Part shown: positions 1-14,199 of the stretch, piece after piece
Numbering within the stretch: the stretch's first letter is position 1
How the letters are laid out: every line of letters starts with the position of its first letter
Assembly (NCBI RefSeq): GCF_964204645.1
Contig: NC_134028.1
Location: 20,682,153-20,746,152 of the forward strand
DNA: 64,000 bases
Source of the DNA: Tubulanus polymorphus
Taxonomy: Eukaryota > Nemertea > Palaeonemertea > Tubulaniformes > Tubulanidae
Direction: 5' to 3'
Position numbers and translations under genes: made by a program
The notes under the pieces: model-generated
Databases searched by the model: none
What the model was told of the DNA's origin: nothing
Seen by the model: the letters and a program-made list of their open reading frames with translations, nothing else

Positions 1-564
1 TCTAATTCAGTTCTAGGTTTCGGGTTTCCTTGTTCTATACGATTCAAATGTGTGTCAGTTATTTGTTTATAAATATATGCAAATAGATAATTCTTCGTCG
101 GCATTATAAATGAATGTAGTGATGTATTGATTTCATTGACGGTTCGATCGCAGTTTGCAGTTCCCCCGGAAACCGGTGAGCAGATGAAACGAGTTCCCAG
201 TATACGTAAGTATAGTTAGACCAGGACGGCATTGAGAATCTTCAACTTTTGACAACACATGAAGACAGCTGATGGCTTAGTTCGGCACACTCAGATATTA
301 AACTAGATCACCAAAGTAATAATGATCGGACTAGTTTCCTTGTACCTATTCTTTCGACTCTTAATCAACATGCCTTTTCTGAATGTAATGAACTTTCTCC
401 AAATATCCCTATCAGAGAAGGAAAGAAAATCATCGGGAAAACTAGGCGTTCGCGCGATCACTATCGTTATTTGGGATATGAAGGCATAGGTTGTACATTT
501 ATTTAGTTATTCATCGTCTCAGTTCATACTAAGTGGAAAGATACGCACAGGATAAAGAAATTGA
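1..564. repeat. Left edge of duplication unit A; no gene
   Basis: This stretch matches about 21,898-22,705 in unit B, with a deletion of roughly 290 bp in this copy near position 210. In unit B the matching sequence directly follows the 3' end of a small secreted-protein gene, so a further copy of that gene probably lies just outside the window. I see no coding exon here. Confidence 0.75.
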
Positions 565-2970
565 AAGAAAAAACAAAAAATATTACATGATTACAAATGA
601 ACCAATACTATAATCATACAATCGATACAAAAAGGACTTACATTTATGGATATAATGAAAATGACCCACAAAGGTCGTATACTGTATTTATTTCTAAATT
701 TACTCATTTATATGATACATGCTTTCCATTTATCAAACGCATGAACGCAAAAACCAATAAGTCTAAACCCTGGTTAACTACGGGCTTGTTAGACTCTATT
801 AAATATAAAAATCACTTATATAGGAAAACACTTTATAATTCAGATATTGCTTTTAAATCCCGTTATTTAGAATATAAGCGATTATTATCACGTTTATTAA
901 AAACTGTTGAAAAAGGTTACTATGATACTCAGTTATTTGGTGTAAAGAATGATATGAAAGCTACGTGGAAAATCTTAAAAACAGTTATTGGAAGTAACTC
1001 CGTCAAAGAACAACTACCAGCTTCCTTTAAGCTAAACAACGTAACTGTCAGTGGTAGTTTAAACATTGCAAATGAGTTTAATACTTTTTTTGTTAATATC
1101 GGACATCGTTTAGCAAATATGATCCCCGAGTCTGAAAAACATTTCAGTTTTTATTTAAATCGTCCTAATAATGAAAACTTCTTTTTCTTCCCAACAAACT
1201 CGCTAGAAATTGATGAAATAGTAAATAAATTCTCTGGAAATAAAGGTATTGGCATTGACGGGATCTCTATAAAAATAGTTAAAAGAATTATTGATGTTAT
1301 TAAATATCCACTTACTCATATATTCAACAATAGCCTTCATTCTGGAGTGGTCCCTGCTGAACTCAAAATTGCTCGGGTGTGCCCTCTGTATAAAAAAGGT
1401 GAATGCGATTCCTTTGACAATTATCGACCCTTATCTATTTTACCATATTTTTCTAAGATACTAGAAAAACTCGTTCATAAACGTTTAGTCGCTTTTTGTG
1501 ATAAATTTGAAATTATTGATCATAACCAATTTGGATTAAGGAAAAATTACTCAACATCAATGGCATTAACTCGTATATCTGATGAAATAGCAGCCAATAT
1601 TGACGAAAGAAAAACAACGATTGGAATATTTTTGGATTTGTCTAAAGCTTTTGACACAGTAAATCACCGTATTCTTTTGGATAAACTTGATCATTATGGT
1701 ATTTAAGGCACAGCACTTAATTGGTTTCAAAATTACTTAGAAGGTCGCAAACAAATAGTCCAGATTAAAGATACTAATTCTACCGCTTTAGATATTGATA
1801 TTGGAGTACCACAGGGCTCCATTTTAGGTCCATTACTATTTATACTATACATAAACGACTGTACTCGTGCATCTGATATCCTAAAGTTAATTTTATTTGC
1901 TGATGACACGAATGCTTTCTATAGTGATCATCTCGTTGACCGCCTGATAAAAACGATCAATACTGAACTTTCGAAACTAGTTGTTTGGTTTGGTGCCCAC
2001 AAGTTATCAATTAATATCAGTAAAACTTATTATATATTTAGTAAAACTTTTGTTGGTAATACAAAGATTTATATCGATGATCGTGAAATTGAACGTGTCC
2101 ACACTACCAATTTTTTGGGGGTTTTAATAGATGAAAAACTGTCATGGGATGATCACATAAAATCTGTATGTAAAAAAGTGTCACGTTGTGTTGGCGTTCT
2201 TCATCGTGTTAAACACAAGTTGTCTTCCAATTCTTTACGTACCTTGTATTTATCCTTAATAGACCCGTATCTTCAATATTGTAACATTGTTTGGGAAAGA
2301 AATTCTGATTATAAACTGCATCCATTAACAATTCTACAAAAACGTGCTGTCCGTTTGGTCAGCAAATCCCATTATTTAGAACACACTGATCCAATTTTTG
2401 CTCGGTTAAATATACTTAAAATTAAGAATATTAACAAACTCCAACTAGCTATTTTTGTACATAAATTCGTCAATTCAAAATTGCCTCGGACCTTTCACAC
2501 TTATTGGAACTTCAATTATCAAATTCATAGTAAACCTACGCGTAATAGATTTAGAATTAGATTGCCTTATTTTAGAACTGTAACTAGAAAATCTTCTGTC
2601 AAAATATCCGGTCCCCTATTATGGAATACTCTATCCGAATCAATTCAAACTATTCAAAGCGAACCTGCCTTTAAGCGTACCTACATTAAATCATTATTCA
2701 ACACTTTGTACATTTTCATTCTATACAAACCTATGTTAATGTGTAATATGTGAAACTTTTTTTTTCTTTTCGCCTGTTAATTACTTGTGTGCATGATGTG
2801 TGAGTGTGATGAATGTGGTGTGGATGCTTCTGGGTGATACGGCTTAGATAGACTGTTTCAGTCTCTCCGTGTAGCCCCATTATCCTGTTACATTTTTCTT
2901 CGTCTAATCATACTTATTATATCGTTCAATAATGTAACATCGTAATGAAAATAAATTTCAATTTCAATAT
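565..2970 (+). mobile_element. 5'-truncated CR1/L2/jockey-like LINE
   Basis: The insertion is bounded by a 5-bp direct repeat ATTGA (560-564 and 2971-2975). Unit B has the unoccupied site at about 22,715, which defines both ends. The body encodes reverse transcriptase but no apurinic endonuclease, so the copy is 5'-truncated inside its second ORF. The 3' end finishes in short AATTTC-type repeats, as in CR1/L2/jockey-group LINEs. It landed about 20 bp past the stop codon of BHMT-A and should not disturb that coding region. It arose after the duplication, or was lost precisely from unit B, which is much less likely. Confidence 0.85.
597..2753 (+). pseudogene. LINE reverse transcriptase, one in-frame stop
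   Basis: A single reading frame runs from 597 to 2753 and is interrupted only by a TAA at 1704-1706. Before the stop are the linker region (KPWLTTGLLDSIK) and the first RT motifs (YRPLSILPYFSKILEK, FLDLSKAFDTVNH). After it come the PQGSILGPLLF motif, the catalytic ADDT and the thumb motif FLGVLIDEKLSWDDHI. The endonuclease domain expected upstream is absent. One nonsense codon in about 720 indicates a fairly young copy. The family (RVT_1, CR1/L2/jockey group) is clear; the exact clade is not. Confidence 0.9.
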
Positions 2971-2990
2971 ATTGACGTAATGGGCTTGTA

Positions 2991-4958
2991 TTAATGAATA
3001 AGTTCCTTTTCTGAGTTGTAAGCAGCGCTGTTTGGACGACCGGTTTTAGGGATTAGATTCATCCAATAATCTCTACCGTGTCTGCAATAAATAAAAGAGC
3101 ATGATATATAAAGCGATGCTTCCGCGCAATATGGATACTGGTATAAAAACGTCAGGATTATCCGGCTATCGGTTTACTTTTGACGATCATATTCATATAC
3201 ACTCTGTCCATATCCAGCCGCGAATGGTAAATTATGATCTTTTCCGGGTTGTCTGAATCCTCGTTCCTCGGATAACTGTAATCAATATAATTATAATGTT
3301 AATTATCATGCGAATGGATTTCTCAATGTGATTTGGATAATGAAATGCGATGCAAGATTTTGTGTACAAACCTCTTCGGACATTTCACGAATATGATAAC
3401 TCTCGAATCCGCAACATCCTCCGATGTACCTCACTCCAAGTTCATAAGCTTTACGGGCATAGTCTCTACATTCCCAACGAGTAAGAATGCGTGGTTCCAT
3501 CGCTGAAAATGAAAATGCAACTAAATACACATGTATTAGCTATTTCAATGTCGAGACGATCGAAATGTTATTTCAGCTCACCTAACATACACTCGGGTAA
3601 ATGAGAATATCCTTCAACTAGATACTCAGTTTCAGGAGAAAGGAATCCGATTGGCTGCATCATCAGAAATTGAGATAAACCAGCTTCATTCAGGGCATCT
3701 TTCATCAATTTCATCGTTTTCAGTTGCGCGTTATAATCAAACTGGCAATTTAAACCCACAATATCGGCCCCTGGGTGATTGAAAACAAACACATACGATT
3801 ATGATTTAATAAACTTTGCACGACATTGAAACATTTTTGAAAAATAACGAATATTAAGAGGGATGTTTCTTGAGTGAAGGCATGATTTGACACCTCGTTT
3901 AGCCATTCTAACTGAACATTCTCCTGCACTGATTCCATCCATACACCCAACTGGACCTATTCTCATCGTACACGCTATAGGTTTGTTGTAATTCTTCATG
4001 ACATCAATCGCCCACTCCATCTCTTCGATTGAACAGAAATACTGGATTCGAAAAATACATGTATACATTCGACAATACAGTGTTACACAAATGTTCGATT
4101 TGTTGATAGTGAAATGCCAATGTAAAATACCAATGAATATCATCCTAGTCTTGAATAACAGATGCTTACCTCCGCTATAAAGAAATCGACATCCTTTTCT
4201 TTGAACACTTGGCATTGCTTTTCGAATTCTGCTTGAACTGCTGCCTTCCCTTTTCCAGCTGTATATGTCGGTGTAGGCGACAAACCTCCGCAAACTAGTA
4301 GATTGTATGATGTGGCAACATTACGTGCAAGATCGCACGCCGCGTGGTTTATAAATACATTATAAATATGTACATCATTACCAAAGCACTAACCATTCAG
4401 TACAATTTGTATGACTGAATAGTTGAATAAGAGTGAGATAGATAAAGACCACAACCTACGTTATAATTTTTGGCCGACTCACTACATTGAAGCATTCCAT
4501 CCGTCGCGTGAAAGGTGAATGCTTGAATTACATCAGCTCCAGCTCGAGCAAATTCTTTATGTAAACCACTGACTGAAAAATGGCAAATTAATGATTTTTC
4601 TTTTATCGGCGAATCCCAGTTTTGACTTGAAGATAACCCAACGGTTATTTTATAGGACTTTTTTTCTGGCAGATGCCTCGTAGTTCGTCATTGTTTAAAT
4701 TCAAAATGATGCCCACAAAACTATAGATTTTTTTGCAGGCAGGAAGGTGTGCTAAAATTGATCGGGTAAAGTTGGGCTGTGAATAGAATAAGTCACAAAC
4801 ATGTAAAACCTACCGGCGTCAGGATGTTCTAGAACGCATTCAGGAGTATACAGCCCAGCAGTCACATATCCTCTTTTTTCGAATGTATTCATGTAACTAC
4901 CGTCGCCAATGATTATGCGTTTTGCTAATATCTCCAGTATATTCGGTTTAGCTGCCAT
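2991..4958 (-). pseudogene. BHMT: BHMT copy A, splice acceptor of exon 3 deleted
   Basis: Betaine-homocysteine S-methyltransferase moves a methyl group from betaine to homocysteine, giving methionine and dimethylglycine in the cytosol. Eight coding exons read right to left: 4958-4814, 4572-4460, about 4351-4170, 4041-3894, 3770-3582, 3502-3372, 3275-3178 and 3081-2991. Zinc-ligand motifs GLNC (exon 5) and GGCC (exon 6) are present, as is the N-terminal IGDGSY motif. Compared with unit B, a 16-bp deletion at about 4351/4352 removes the AG acceptor and first codons of exon 3, and no nearby AG replaces it. All other exons stay open, so the damage looks recent. Skipping exon 3 (192 bp in copy B) would keep frame but lose 64 residues of the barrel. 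Confidence 0.85.
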
Positions 4959-5919
4959 ATCTAGTATTTTGCAAATAAGGCCACCTTGAATCGTTTAACG
5001 TTTGACAAAGATTTCCAAACTGGCCTATGAATTTTACAGAAAACACATTTTACTATTAGGTCAACCATCGTTGTCCCATTCGATGGTTATAGAAATTGAT
5101 TGCCTTGATATACATGTCACGCGTATATTCTGTTGTTGTTGTACGAGGTTCCGTCTAGGCAACTTGAATGAGAGTTTTGATGTATATCAAATCATTTACT
5201 GGACCGTTGCCATTGGGAAAAAGATTTCCCCCAAAAGTTGCACCTGTTCACGGTGACGAATATCCGCGATATCATAAGCTGAGATCCTGCCCTTTCTGAT
5301 GATATAGACGAACACTATCAAGTCCATGCAATTTGATCATGTATAAAGGTTTATTAAGGTTTTTATGGGTTCATACGAAATTCCTGGATGCTGCGGGGAC
5401 CTGCTGTTTGAGGGATGATTTCTCAAGGATTCTAGATTTTGGCAATTTGGTCGGAAGCCTTCATGAGTTGATAATTATATAATGTGGTTTTGTACGATAT
5501 AAATTAGTTGCATCATATCTATAGAACTAATTACTGGATGTAATTAATCTATACCGCTGTTAATTCGTCGCTGATTTTAATATGTCAATTAGATCTTAAT
5601 CGATTTACTCAATTACAATAATTAGAACAGCATTGAATTAGTTTACCTTCACAGAAGTCGAAAATGTGTAATTAAGTAATTAATGTCAGTCGCCAGTGTT
5701 TTATTAATGAGATGTGCTCCTCTCTCACGTGTCGGGTTTGAGTGACAGATGATCCCGGTATAAAACAATCTGATGAGACATCAACAAATCAGTTCAGCCA
5801 ATGACTAGTCATCATCATCACTTTCATTGAATTAGCGGATAATCAGTAAGCGCGGGATTAACGAATTAACATTCAATCGATGATTTATGGATTACCACTC
5901 ATAGGATTTAAAGATTACA
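4959..5919. promoter_or_regulatory. Divergent BHMT/BMPER intergenic region, copy A
   Basis: These 960 bp separate the divergent BHMT and BMPER-like start codons and hold no exon that I can support. The sequence is well conserved with 24,764-25,706 in unit B. That could reflect shared regulatory elements or simply a recent duplication; the window cannot separate the two. Confidence 0.45.
5759..5765 (+). promoter_or_regulatory. TATA box of BMPER-like gene A
   Basis: TATAAAA lies about 155 bp before the start codon, in a stretch conserved in unit B at 25,552-25,558. Spacing suits a core promoter with a 5' UTR of about 125 bases. Confidence 0.5.
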
Positions 5920-7886
<1,967 letters not shown>

Positions 7887-9580
7887 GTAAATATCTTAGT
7901 TTCCATGGCTGAAAACCTGGTAAAATTGAGGAATTAATATTAAGATCATTATTGATTGAAAAAACCAATAATTATTGTTCTATCATTTCTTGAGTGAATA
8001 CCTACTCGATGTTTCGACCATATCCTAATACTTGTTTGCAAGGATACTTTCGGGCTGTTTTTATTCTAAATGTGGGGGTTTATTTTAGTTTGATATGTTT
8101 TAATGCTGCCCGTCATCCATTTTTATCATATTGTTATCATATTATCATATTGCGACTTTGTTTTGCAGGTTGCAATTAGTATGTTTTTGTAAATTTTTGT
8201 ATTTTTATATAATTCTTTAACTCAAATTCAATGTCTTGACGTTTGTAATGTTACAACTTTTATATACTGTGCTCTAATAATGGATTTAGATTGTATTGAT
8301 TTGTTACTAAAATATCTGGTTTTTTCAGGATAATGTAAATAATCGTATGTTTTTATAACATTTGTTTGAAATAAAACATTTGATATCATTTATAAACAAT
8401 TTGTCGTCAAACTTCACTTATCCGCAATATCATCATCGTGTCTTGAGTAGGGTGGTGATACTCGAACATCTCCGGGCGCGGTCGCAAAAAGGGAATTGTA
8501 GAAATTCTAACTAGTTTTTTCTTTTGAAAGGCAAATCAAAATATAAGTGGAACACAGCGAACTTCACGGGACCAGAAAATATGTTCATTTTAACCGATAG
8601 TTATAACTAGTATGAAATCGATAACATTCTCTTACTTGGAACGGAATTCGTCATATTTTTGTCAACCGAGTTCGAAATAACAAGGTTTTACTGTATTTCT
8701 GAATGCATTTTACCAGCCTTTGCCCCTAAAAATTTTAGAAATCAAATCATGAAAATAATGTTCAAGTTCGATCTCCTGCTGTGTATGCCTGTTTAACCAA
8801 ACAATTCTCATCGATGAGCAGGGATTTTATTCGATCCCAGGATCTCCTCCGTAATTACGAGTCTGCATATTTGATATTGTATATTTCATTTTGTCAGGGG
8901 TCGCCGGTCGTCACAGGGTGCCCACAACTTGCGAGGGTCGTGTCTAGCTATTATTGTACATGCCGGGGCCACCAGTTGTCCTCGCGGGATATATTCTGCC
9001 GAATATTGAATCAGCCGTAAACATTCAAAGCAAATCTTGATTCTGATTGGGGCAGTTTATCTGATATCAAGACAATCCATCTGAAGCCATCTTCAAAACT
9101 TATCTGGAAAATATCTTCAAAACTTATCAAAAATATCTGGACTCACGTGAAAAGGAGGTAGCCACTTTAAACAGATGTGGAACGAAACAAAATATGAGAG
9201 ATAGGAATTGAGCTAATTTAAGCCCCATCAATTTATCTATAGACCATTCTGAAAAAAAAAGGGATACAACGAATATCAATTAGCTTCAAACACCTGCAAA
9301 ATCAATTCGTTCACTTCACAAATCTACAATAGACGAAATGCTCGCGCTTAAATGATTTCAGCATTTTCAGATCGAGTCATTAAATCAGATTTGATATTCA
9401 AAAGCAGCTAGGATGACTTGTATTCTGCGAGATACTTTGATGAATATCAACAGTTCGATTGACATGTACATGTTTATGGGATTCTAAGTCTATAACAAAC
9501 GACTGCATTGAGTTCGGGATTAAGTTATTTCTATGCGGTATTTTGTCTCCGAAAGCTCCTCTATCAAAAAGGAATTAAGT
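7887..9580. other. Former BMPER-A 3' region and spacer; no gene
   Basis: Up to about 8,130 this is intron 6 sequence; after that it matches 39,160-40,590 of unit B, downstream of the BMPER-B stop codon. A dispersed-repeat fragment lies at about 8,555-8,700 (text like GAAATAACAAGGTTTTACTG); the same family occurs at 39,590-39,730 and as a TIR element at 48,058. I see no coding exon. Confidence 0.6.
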
Positions 9581-9584
9581 CTGG

Positions 9585-9593
9585 TATATATAA
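9585..9593 (+). promoter_or_regulatory. TATA box of cationic-peptide gene A
   Basis: TATATATAA precedes a predicted non-coding first exon that ends at a GTAAG donor (exon end about 9,663). The box and exon are conserved at 40,593-40,601 in unit B. Confidence 0.65.
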
Positions 9594-10165
9594 ACAGAGA
9601 TGAAAATCTAAACATTTAACTCTCATCGAAAGCTTTTCGACTTGTCACAGAGTGAAAGATTCCGTAAGTAGATATATGTTCTTTGTTTTTAGTTTTACTG
9701 TATTTTTGTTGAAAGTGTAGCATTCAATCCTTAGTCAAATTATAGAAAATAGAAAGATTGGCCAGTTTGTTTGACTACATCTACCTATCATAGAATCGAA
9801 AGTGTAGTTGTTAACATATTTAACACCATTCTGAAGAATGGCCAATTCTATTCTACAAGAGGGAATAGATTACATGTATATTGGTAACTATTGACTTGGT
9901 TAATGTTGACCTCATCATTCAGTGAGCTAATATCAGTGCAAATGAGTCAACCCCTGATCAACTCCGCACCCATATCGGTCATTTCGATTTTTGGCGAGTA
10001 TAGCGTAATTTCAGAGGTTGATTTTGACCAGTTTCGAGACAAACGATCTGTTCCGTTCTCGGCAGTAAACCCGGCTTCAGACGGGATTGGCGGTATATTG
10101 GGGGTTTACTGTATTTTTTAAATGATAATAATCTGTAATTCATTGATTACAGACGAATCGGTAAA

Positions 10166-10405
10166 ATGAAATTGTCGGCAGTTTTTGTGTTGTGTTTTTT
10201 ACTGGTGGTCGCCGTTACTGGTGATCAAATAGAACGAGCTCTCCGAGACGCTGAGACTGCTGGACACGATCCGCTGGAGTTGATGGAGGCCAGACGAACC
10301 GTTCAACTGATGAAACGAGGATGGTTCAAGAAACTCTGGAAAGGAATCAAGAAACACTGTTCTATTGGTTACAACCGAGGCTTCACAGCTCAATGCAGTG
10401 GTTAG
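10166..10405 (+). CDS. Small secreted cationic peptide precursor, copy A
   Basis: This 79-residue precursor has the layout of an antimicrobial-peptide or peptide-toxin precursor. Residues 1-19 are a hydrophobic signal peptide, 20-49 a mildly acidic propeptide, 50-51 a Lys-Arg cleavage site and 52-79 a cationic mature part. The mature part starts GWFKKLWKGIKKHC, an amphipathic Lys/Trp-rich stretch, and has two cysteines (65 and 77) that could form a loop. The last residue is Gly, a possible amidation signal. The start codon sits 13 bases after the acceptor of a 5' UTR intron (about 9,664-10,152), and AATAAATAAA lies about 35 bases past the stop. Gene model confidence is high; membrane-active function is inferred from composition, and I do not recognise the family. 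Confidence 0.8.
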   Translation: MKLSAVFVLCFLLVVAVTGDQIERALRDAETAGHDPLELMEARRTVQLMKRGWFKKLWKGIKKHCSIGYNRGFTAQCSG

Positions 10406-10529
10406 AATAATGAAATATGCTAAAACATTTAAAAACATGAATAAATAAATGTTAATCGAGCAGCAATTGAATACACCTTGAGTTTATTCAATCCTATGTT
10501 CAGATGATCAACAATCATAACAATTCAGT

Positions 10530-10900
10530 CAATATTCAACGCCCCCTGGTGACCATATACAAAAACCAATGACCTTGAAACTCACAATCATGGAACATGT
10601 CAGCAGCTACGATTTTGTAATCGATAATGAGATAAAAAATATGCCTAAGTACCAATATAATATGGAAATGCTAAGCATTCTACTATTCAACGCCCCCTGG
10701 TGATCATATGCAAAACCCGATGACATCGAAACTCACCACAATTATAGAACATGTCATGAGCAACAACGGGCGCAAAACGAACATCATAGAGCAAAAACGA
10801 AAATTTTCCTCAAAAACTTCAAAAATGTGTGAAAAGTGCTGATTTTGGCGTACAACAATGGCTGTGCCAGTAGGCCATCTTGATTCTACCAAGGCCGGTT
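10530..10900. repeat. Dispersed repeat with CAACGCCCCCTGGTG core, copy 1
   Basis: Two units starting with CAACGCCCCCTGGTGA (about 10,538 and 10,687) are followed by a shared stretch ending near GGGCTGAAGATGTGTCT. The same family is at 41,758-42,270 and, with four 154-bp units, at 54,599-55,790. No protein is encoded. Confidence 0.8.
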
Positions 10901-12199
10901 TTTGGGCTGAAGATGTGTCTTGGGTAGATAGTATATTATAGTAGTTTATTTGTCACCATCAATATGTACAAATGAAAAATAACAAAATAGGTTATTTAAA
11001 GACAATGAGGTGACAGGAGTCTGAATAGATACATATATAACCCAAATATCGAGACATTACATTGAAGCGTCTTTTTCCAAAAATTTCCAAAAATAACTGA
11101 ATTCCGTCTACGAGTAGATACGTGAAAGGTCGAGACGGGAATGGTGTCCAAGGGGCTGCCCTAGAAAGTAGGGACAGATGTGATGGGTCGAGACGGGAAC
11201 ATGGTGTCCAAGGGGATGTCTAGAGAAGAGAACCTGACTAGAACAGCGCTTGGTCCTACGAGAAAGACAACGTGTCATAAGTTTATCAATCATATTCATT
11301 TTTCAGAAAAATTCATACACTCTTGACTTAGAAGAATTACATTTGAATTGATAAATGGCAAAATAAAACAATAAGCAAAAAGCCCCCGAACGTGAATTTT
11401 GAGAGATTTGAATCGAGAAACTCGATTTGTAGAAACCAAATGTTAAACTCGTGTCATTCATCGAATATTTAATTACAATAGGAAAGTTTCCAGTTACCAG
11501 GTGCCATTTTCAGCGTGTCTCACATTGTCGCGCAGATTTTAACATGGTCAAAACTAAAACCTTTAGTGCGATTCATTGTCGTCCATCCCTTCTTAGGCAC
11601 AAAATCTAAACTTTTGAATCGTTAGAAAGTTGACAATTTTTTTCTGATTATTTATTTCATTTTTCTCGGCTGCAACAATCCGATACAAAAAAAGATGCGC
11701 GTCACTTTTAGGAAGGCGCCTCAAAAAATTGGTAATTCTGTGTTATTGGCTGTAACTTTTAAACTTTCTGAGATACAATTAAGAATTTTTCACTTAAGAT
11801 AGAGTTTCATCTGAGGATTTTGTTTATACTGCATTCGTAAAACTATCTTCATAGAAACGCGCGTGACCACGGGTTGATCAGTGCAAAGCGTGCAAGTGGT
11901 CGACCGTCGATTTTCTGCATACGCGGGTTAAGCTATTTTCACGTCAATTTTCAAACTGTTAAAGATTTTCAAGATCAAAATTCAATGTTGAATTGCTCAG
12001 CTCATATATAAATGGTATATAGTTAATTTGTATTTGCGACACACCTCTACTAGGTCAAGGTCGGTGGACACTAATGATGGCGGCTTGTCAAAAAACTGAA
12101 AATTTTCACTTTAAAGACGATTTTACAGCTTGATGAGAATCAGTTGATACGACTGGTATTCACAGTTTGACTGAGGTCCAGTTGTCCCCGGCCCTTATT
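10901..12199. other. Spacer matching the DXO upstream region; no gene
   Basis: This matches 42,270-43,709 of unit B, which leads to the DXO start codon, but lacks the minisatellite found there at 42,920-43,330. DXO 5' flanking sequence has therefore been duplicated upstream of a truncated DXO start. I see no other gene. Confidence 0.6.
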
Positions 12200-12610
12200 A
12201 TGAATAAGCAAAAAATAAACAATTTCAGACTTATTTCCCGTTCGCATTGCTTTGTGGGAGTTTTTATAACAGTTGATTTACAGTCGGGCTCAGTTAAACC
12301 TCGTTCCAAAAGAGAACCACTGTCGCAGTATTTAATACCGTACGCCTTCAGGTTTAATTCACTCGTCTGTAAGAAATATCTCGGCGAACAGGAATGTGAA
12401 AAATGGCGTTCGTTGCCGGACAGCCAGACGCAGCTGTCAGTGACAGCCGGAAGACACGCCCACACATCGGTCACACCTACAGGTATCAGCTCTCTTATTG
12501 AACATGTCAAGTTGAAACAAATCTTTTTTCTGGCGTTTCTAAACTGTTTAATTTGTTTTGAACCGAATTACTTGTTATCGTTGAGATTGGGGTCTCGTGC
12601 AGTTGTTTGA
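12200..12610 (+). pseudogene. Truncated DXO start fused to unrelated sequence
   Basis: The first few DXO codons (MNKQ) and about 40 bases before them match the intact gene at 43,670-43,722. Similarity then stops, which marks the duplication breakpoint at about 12,205-12,215. The frame stays open for a further 130 codons through unrelated sequence to 12,610, making a chimeric ORF behind a copied DXO promoter region. None of the DXO catalytic motifs is present. It may be expressed by accident; I have no evidence that it makes a functional protein. Confidence 0.7.
12284..12482 (+). other. Possible orphan exon, partly duplicated at 18.7 kb
   Basis: This 199-bp segment is bounded by an acceptor (TTACAG) and a donor (GTATCAG) and is open in the frame that gives VCKKYLGEQECEKW. 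Its last 85 bases, the donor and about 30 intron bases reappear at 18,715-18,840 on the same strand, with small indels. Conserved splice-like ends suggest an exon remnant of an unidentified gene, but no partner exons are visible. It could equally be part of a repeat. Confidence 0.3.
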
Positions 12611-13149
12611 GTGGAGGACTGGGAACCAAGAGGTCCCTAGATCGAAACCACATCTGGCGTTGGCTGTCGAGACACATGCATGGACTCAGCTCTGGTAACT
12701 CTGTCAGGTTGTGAGCCATAACAACCTATAAAAAGGCCTTGGCCGTCTCTTAAGAACCACTAGGGTTACAGTGTTACTCGCTGCTGGGACGAAAAACTCT
12801 TCTTATTACATGCTAGGTGGCGTTACGGCAATATAAACTTGTTCTATGTATTGGACACCGTCTGAAACAACTGGTAGCTCGTAAGTATCACCTGCTAAGA
12901 GGTTCCCGGGTACTTGTAAGTAATATCCGCACACCCCTTTCTGGAGAACTGTAAACTGCGAATCGTCAATGAAATCAATACATCACTAAATTCATTTCTA
13001 ATGCCAAAAGAATTATTTATTTGCATTTTCAAGCACTGATACAAATTTGAATCGTATAGAACAAGGAAACGCGAAACCTGAATTAGAACATACATCTTCT
13101 AGTATAATGCGATGCAGGTCAAATTATCCATCATTTCTAAATACTTTTT
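12611..13149. other. Left end of inverted-repeat arm, no gene
   Basis: From about 12,840 this is the reverse complement of 17,160-17,440, the 3' flank of the second small secreted-protein copy. The rest has no recognisable feature. Confidence 0.55.
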
Positions 13150-13682
13150 CTAGTTTTCTTTATTTTTTTTCAATGCATTTTTCAGAGATTTCAAATTGTT
13201 TCTTAGATCTTTGGCATTTTTTCTTACGTAATCGATAATCAGCGATTTGCCTTGTTTTGACTGAAATACTTTCGCCAAAACGCTAGGTAGTTGTGAACCT
13301 TTTAACTTTAGATCGTCCAAGATCTTGCTGTTGACGATAGTTTCGCAATCTAATTTGCTCAGTGGTCCCGATATGACCTTGCCGTAATGTTCGACAGCAA
13401 GAGATGATACCTGTCGATGAAACCAAACACATAATTGAAAATGCTATTTCCCGGAAAACCCTTTAAATACAACACTGAGATTATAAGAATTTTAAGAGGT
13501 TATAGTGAGTGTAGCTCCGATGGATTAACACACGTGATATGATTGAAAAAACGCTTTTTGACGATTACAGCGTTTTCTCTTTATAGACAGATATTTACCT
13601 TGCGACATGTACTTTCATCAATGGCATCGGTTGAAACCCAGAAAACGGCCAGAAAAACCACCAAAAAACTGATCAATTTCAT
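13150..13682 (-). CDS. Small secreted protein, cluster copy 1 (intact)
   Basis: Two coding exons, 13,682-13,599 and 13,410-13,150, join in phase 0 to give a 114-residue protein. The N-terminus (MKLISFLVVFLAVFWVSTDA) is a typical signal peptide. The mature part has two cysteines, one near residue 26 (STCRK) and one near 50 (KLDCET), and a very Lys/Asn-rich C-terminus that looks helical (DLRNNLKSLKNALKK). A TATA box and a non-coding first exon precede it. The only one of four local copies with an open frame, it is probably the functional member. I do not recognise the family. Possible roles such as host defence or secreted ligand are guesses. Confidence 0.75.
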
Positions 13683-13885
13683 GTTGTCTCCGTAAAACTG
13701 TAATCAGATCATAGAAATAGAGATTGGTTTCCGGCAGTGTAAGAACTGGAGACTGGTCCCCGGCTGTTTCAGAAATACAGATATCATTAGTGATCTTACC
13801 TGTTTAATGTGTGTTGAGGTTTAACGTGATGTCAAAGCGACTGACAAATGTTTCATTTTGTCGATTGAATCATGCGAGTTTTATA
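13683..13885 (-). promoter_or_regulatory. 5' UTR intron and TATA box of cluster copy 1
   Basis: On the minus strand TATAAAA (13,879-13,885) is followed by a non-coding exon ending at CAG/GTAAGA (about 13,800). A short intron then ends at ATTACAG, 18 bases before the start codon. The same layout is seen for copy 2 (TATAAAA near 16,275) and copy 3 (near 19,667). The cationic-peptide genes have a similar architecture. Confidence 0.55.
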
Positions 13886-14199
13886 CATATTTTGGGCTGA
13901 ATAATATTTGATCAGAAGTTGCTGAACGGCTTCACATTAAACATCCCACTCAGTAGATTTAATACCAACTATTTACAGGATCGAGATTCGATTATTTCTG
14001 CTTTGTTTAATCTGTCTGCATCTGTTTTTCTACTGTATATTGCTGGAAATTTGAAGGACGATGGAGGTTTTACATTTCAATCGACAATTCCACGAAAGAG
14101 TCAACTTATTATTGTAAATAAACTCATGTTAACTAAACTCATAAAAGATAAACTCATTTTAACTCTTGAGTCAAATTCAACTGAACTTAGGTACTTTGT

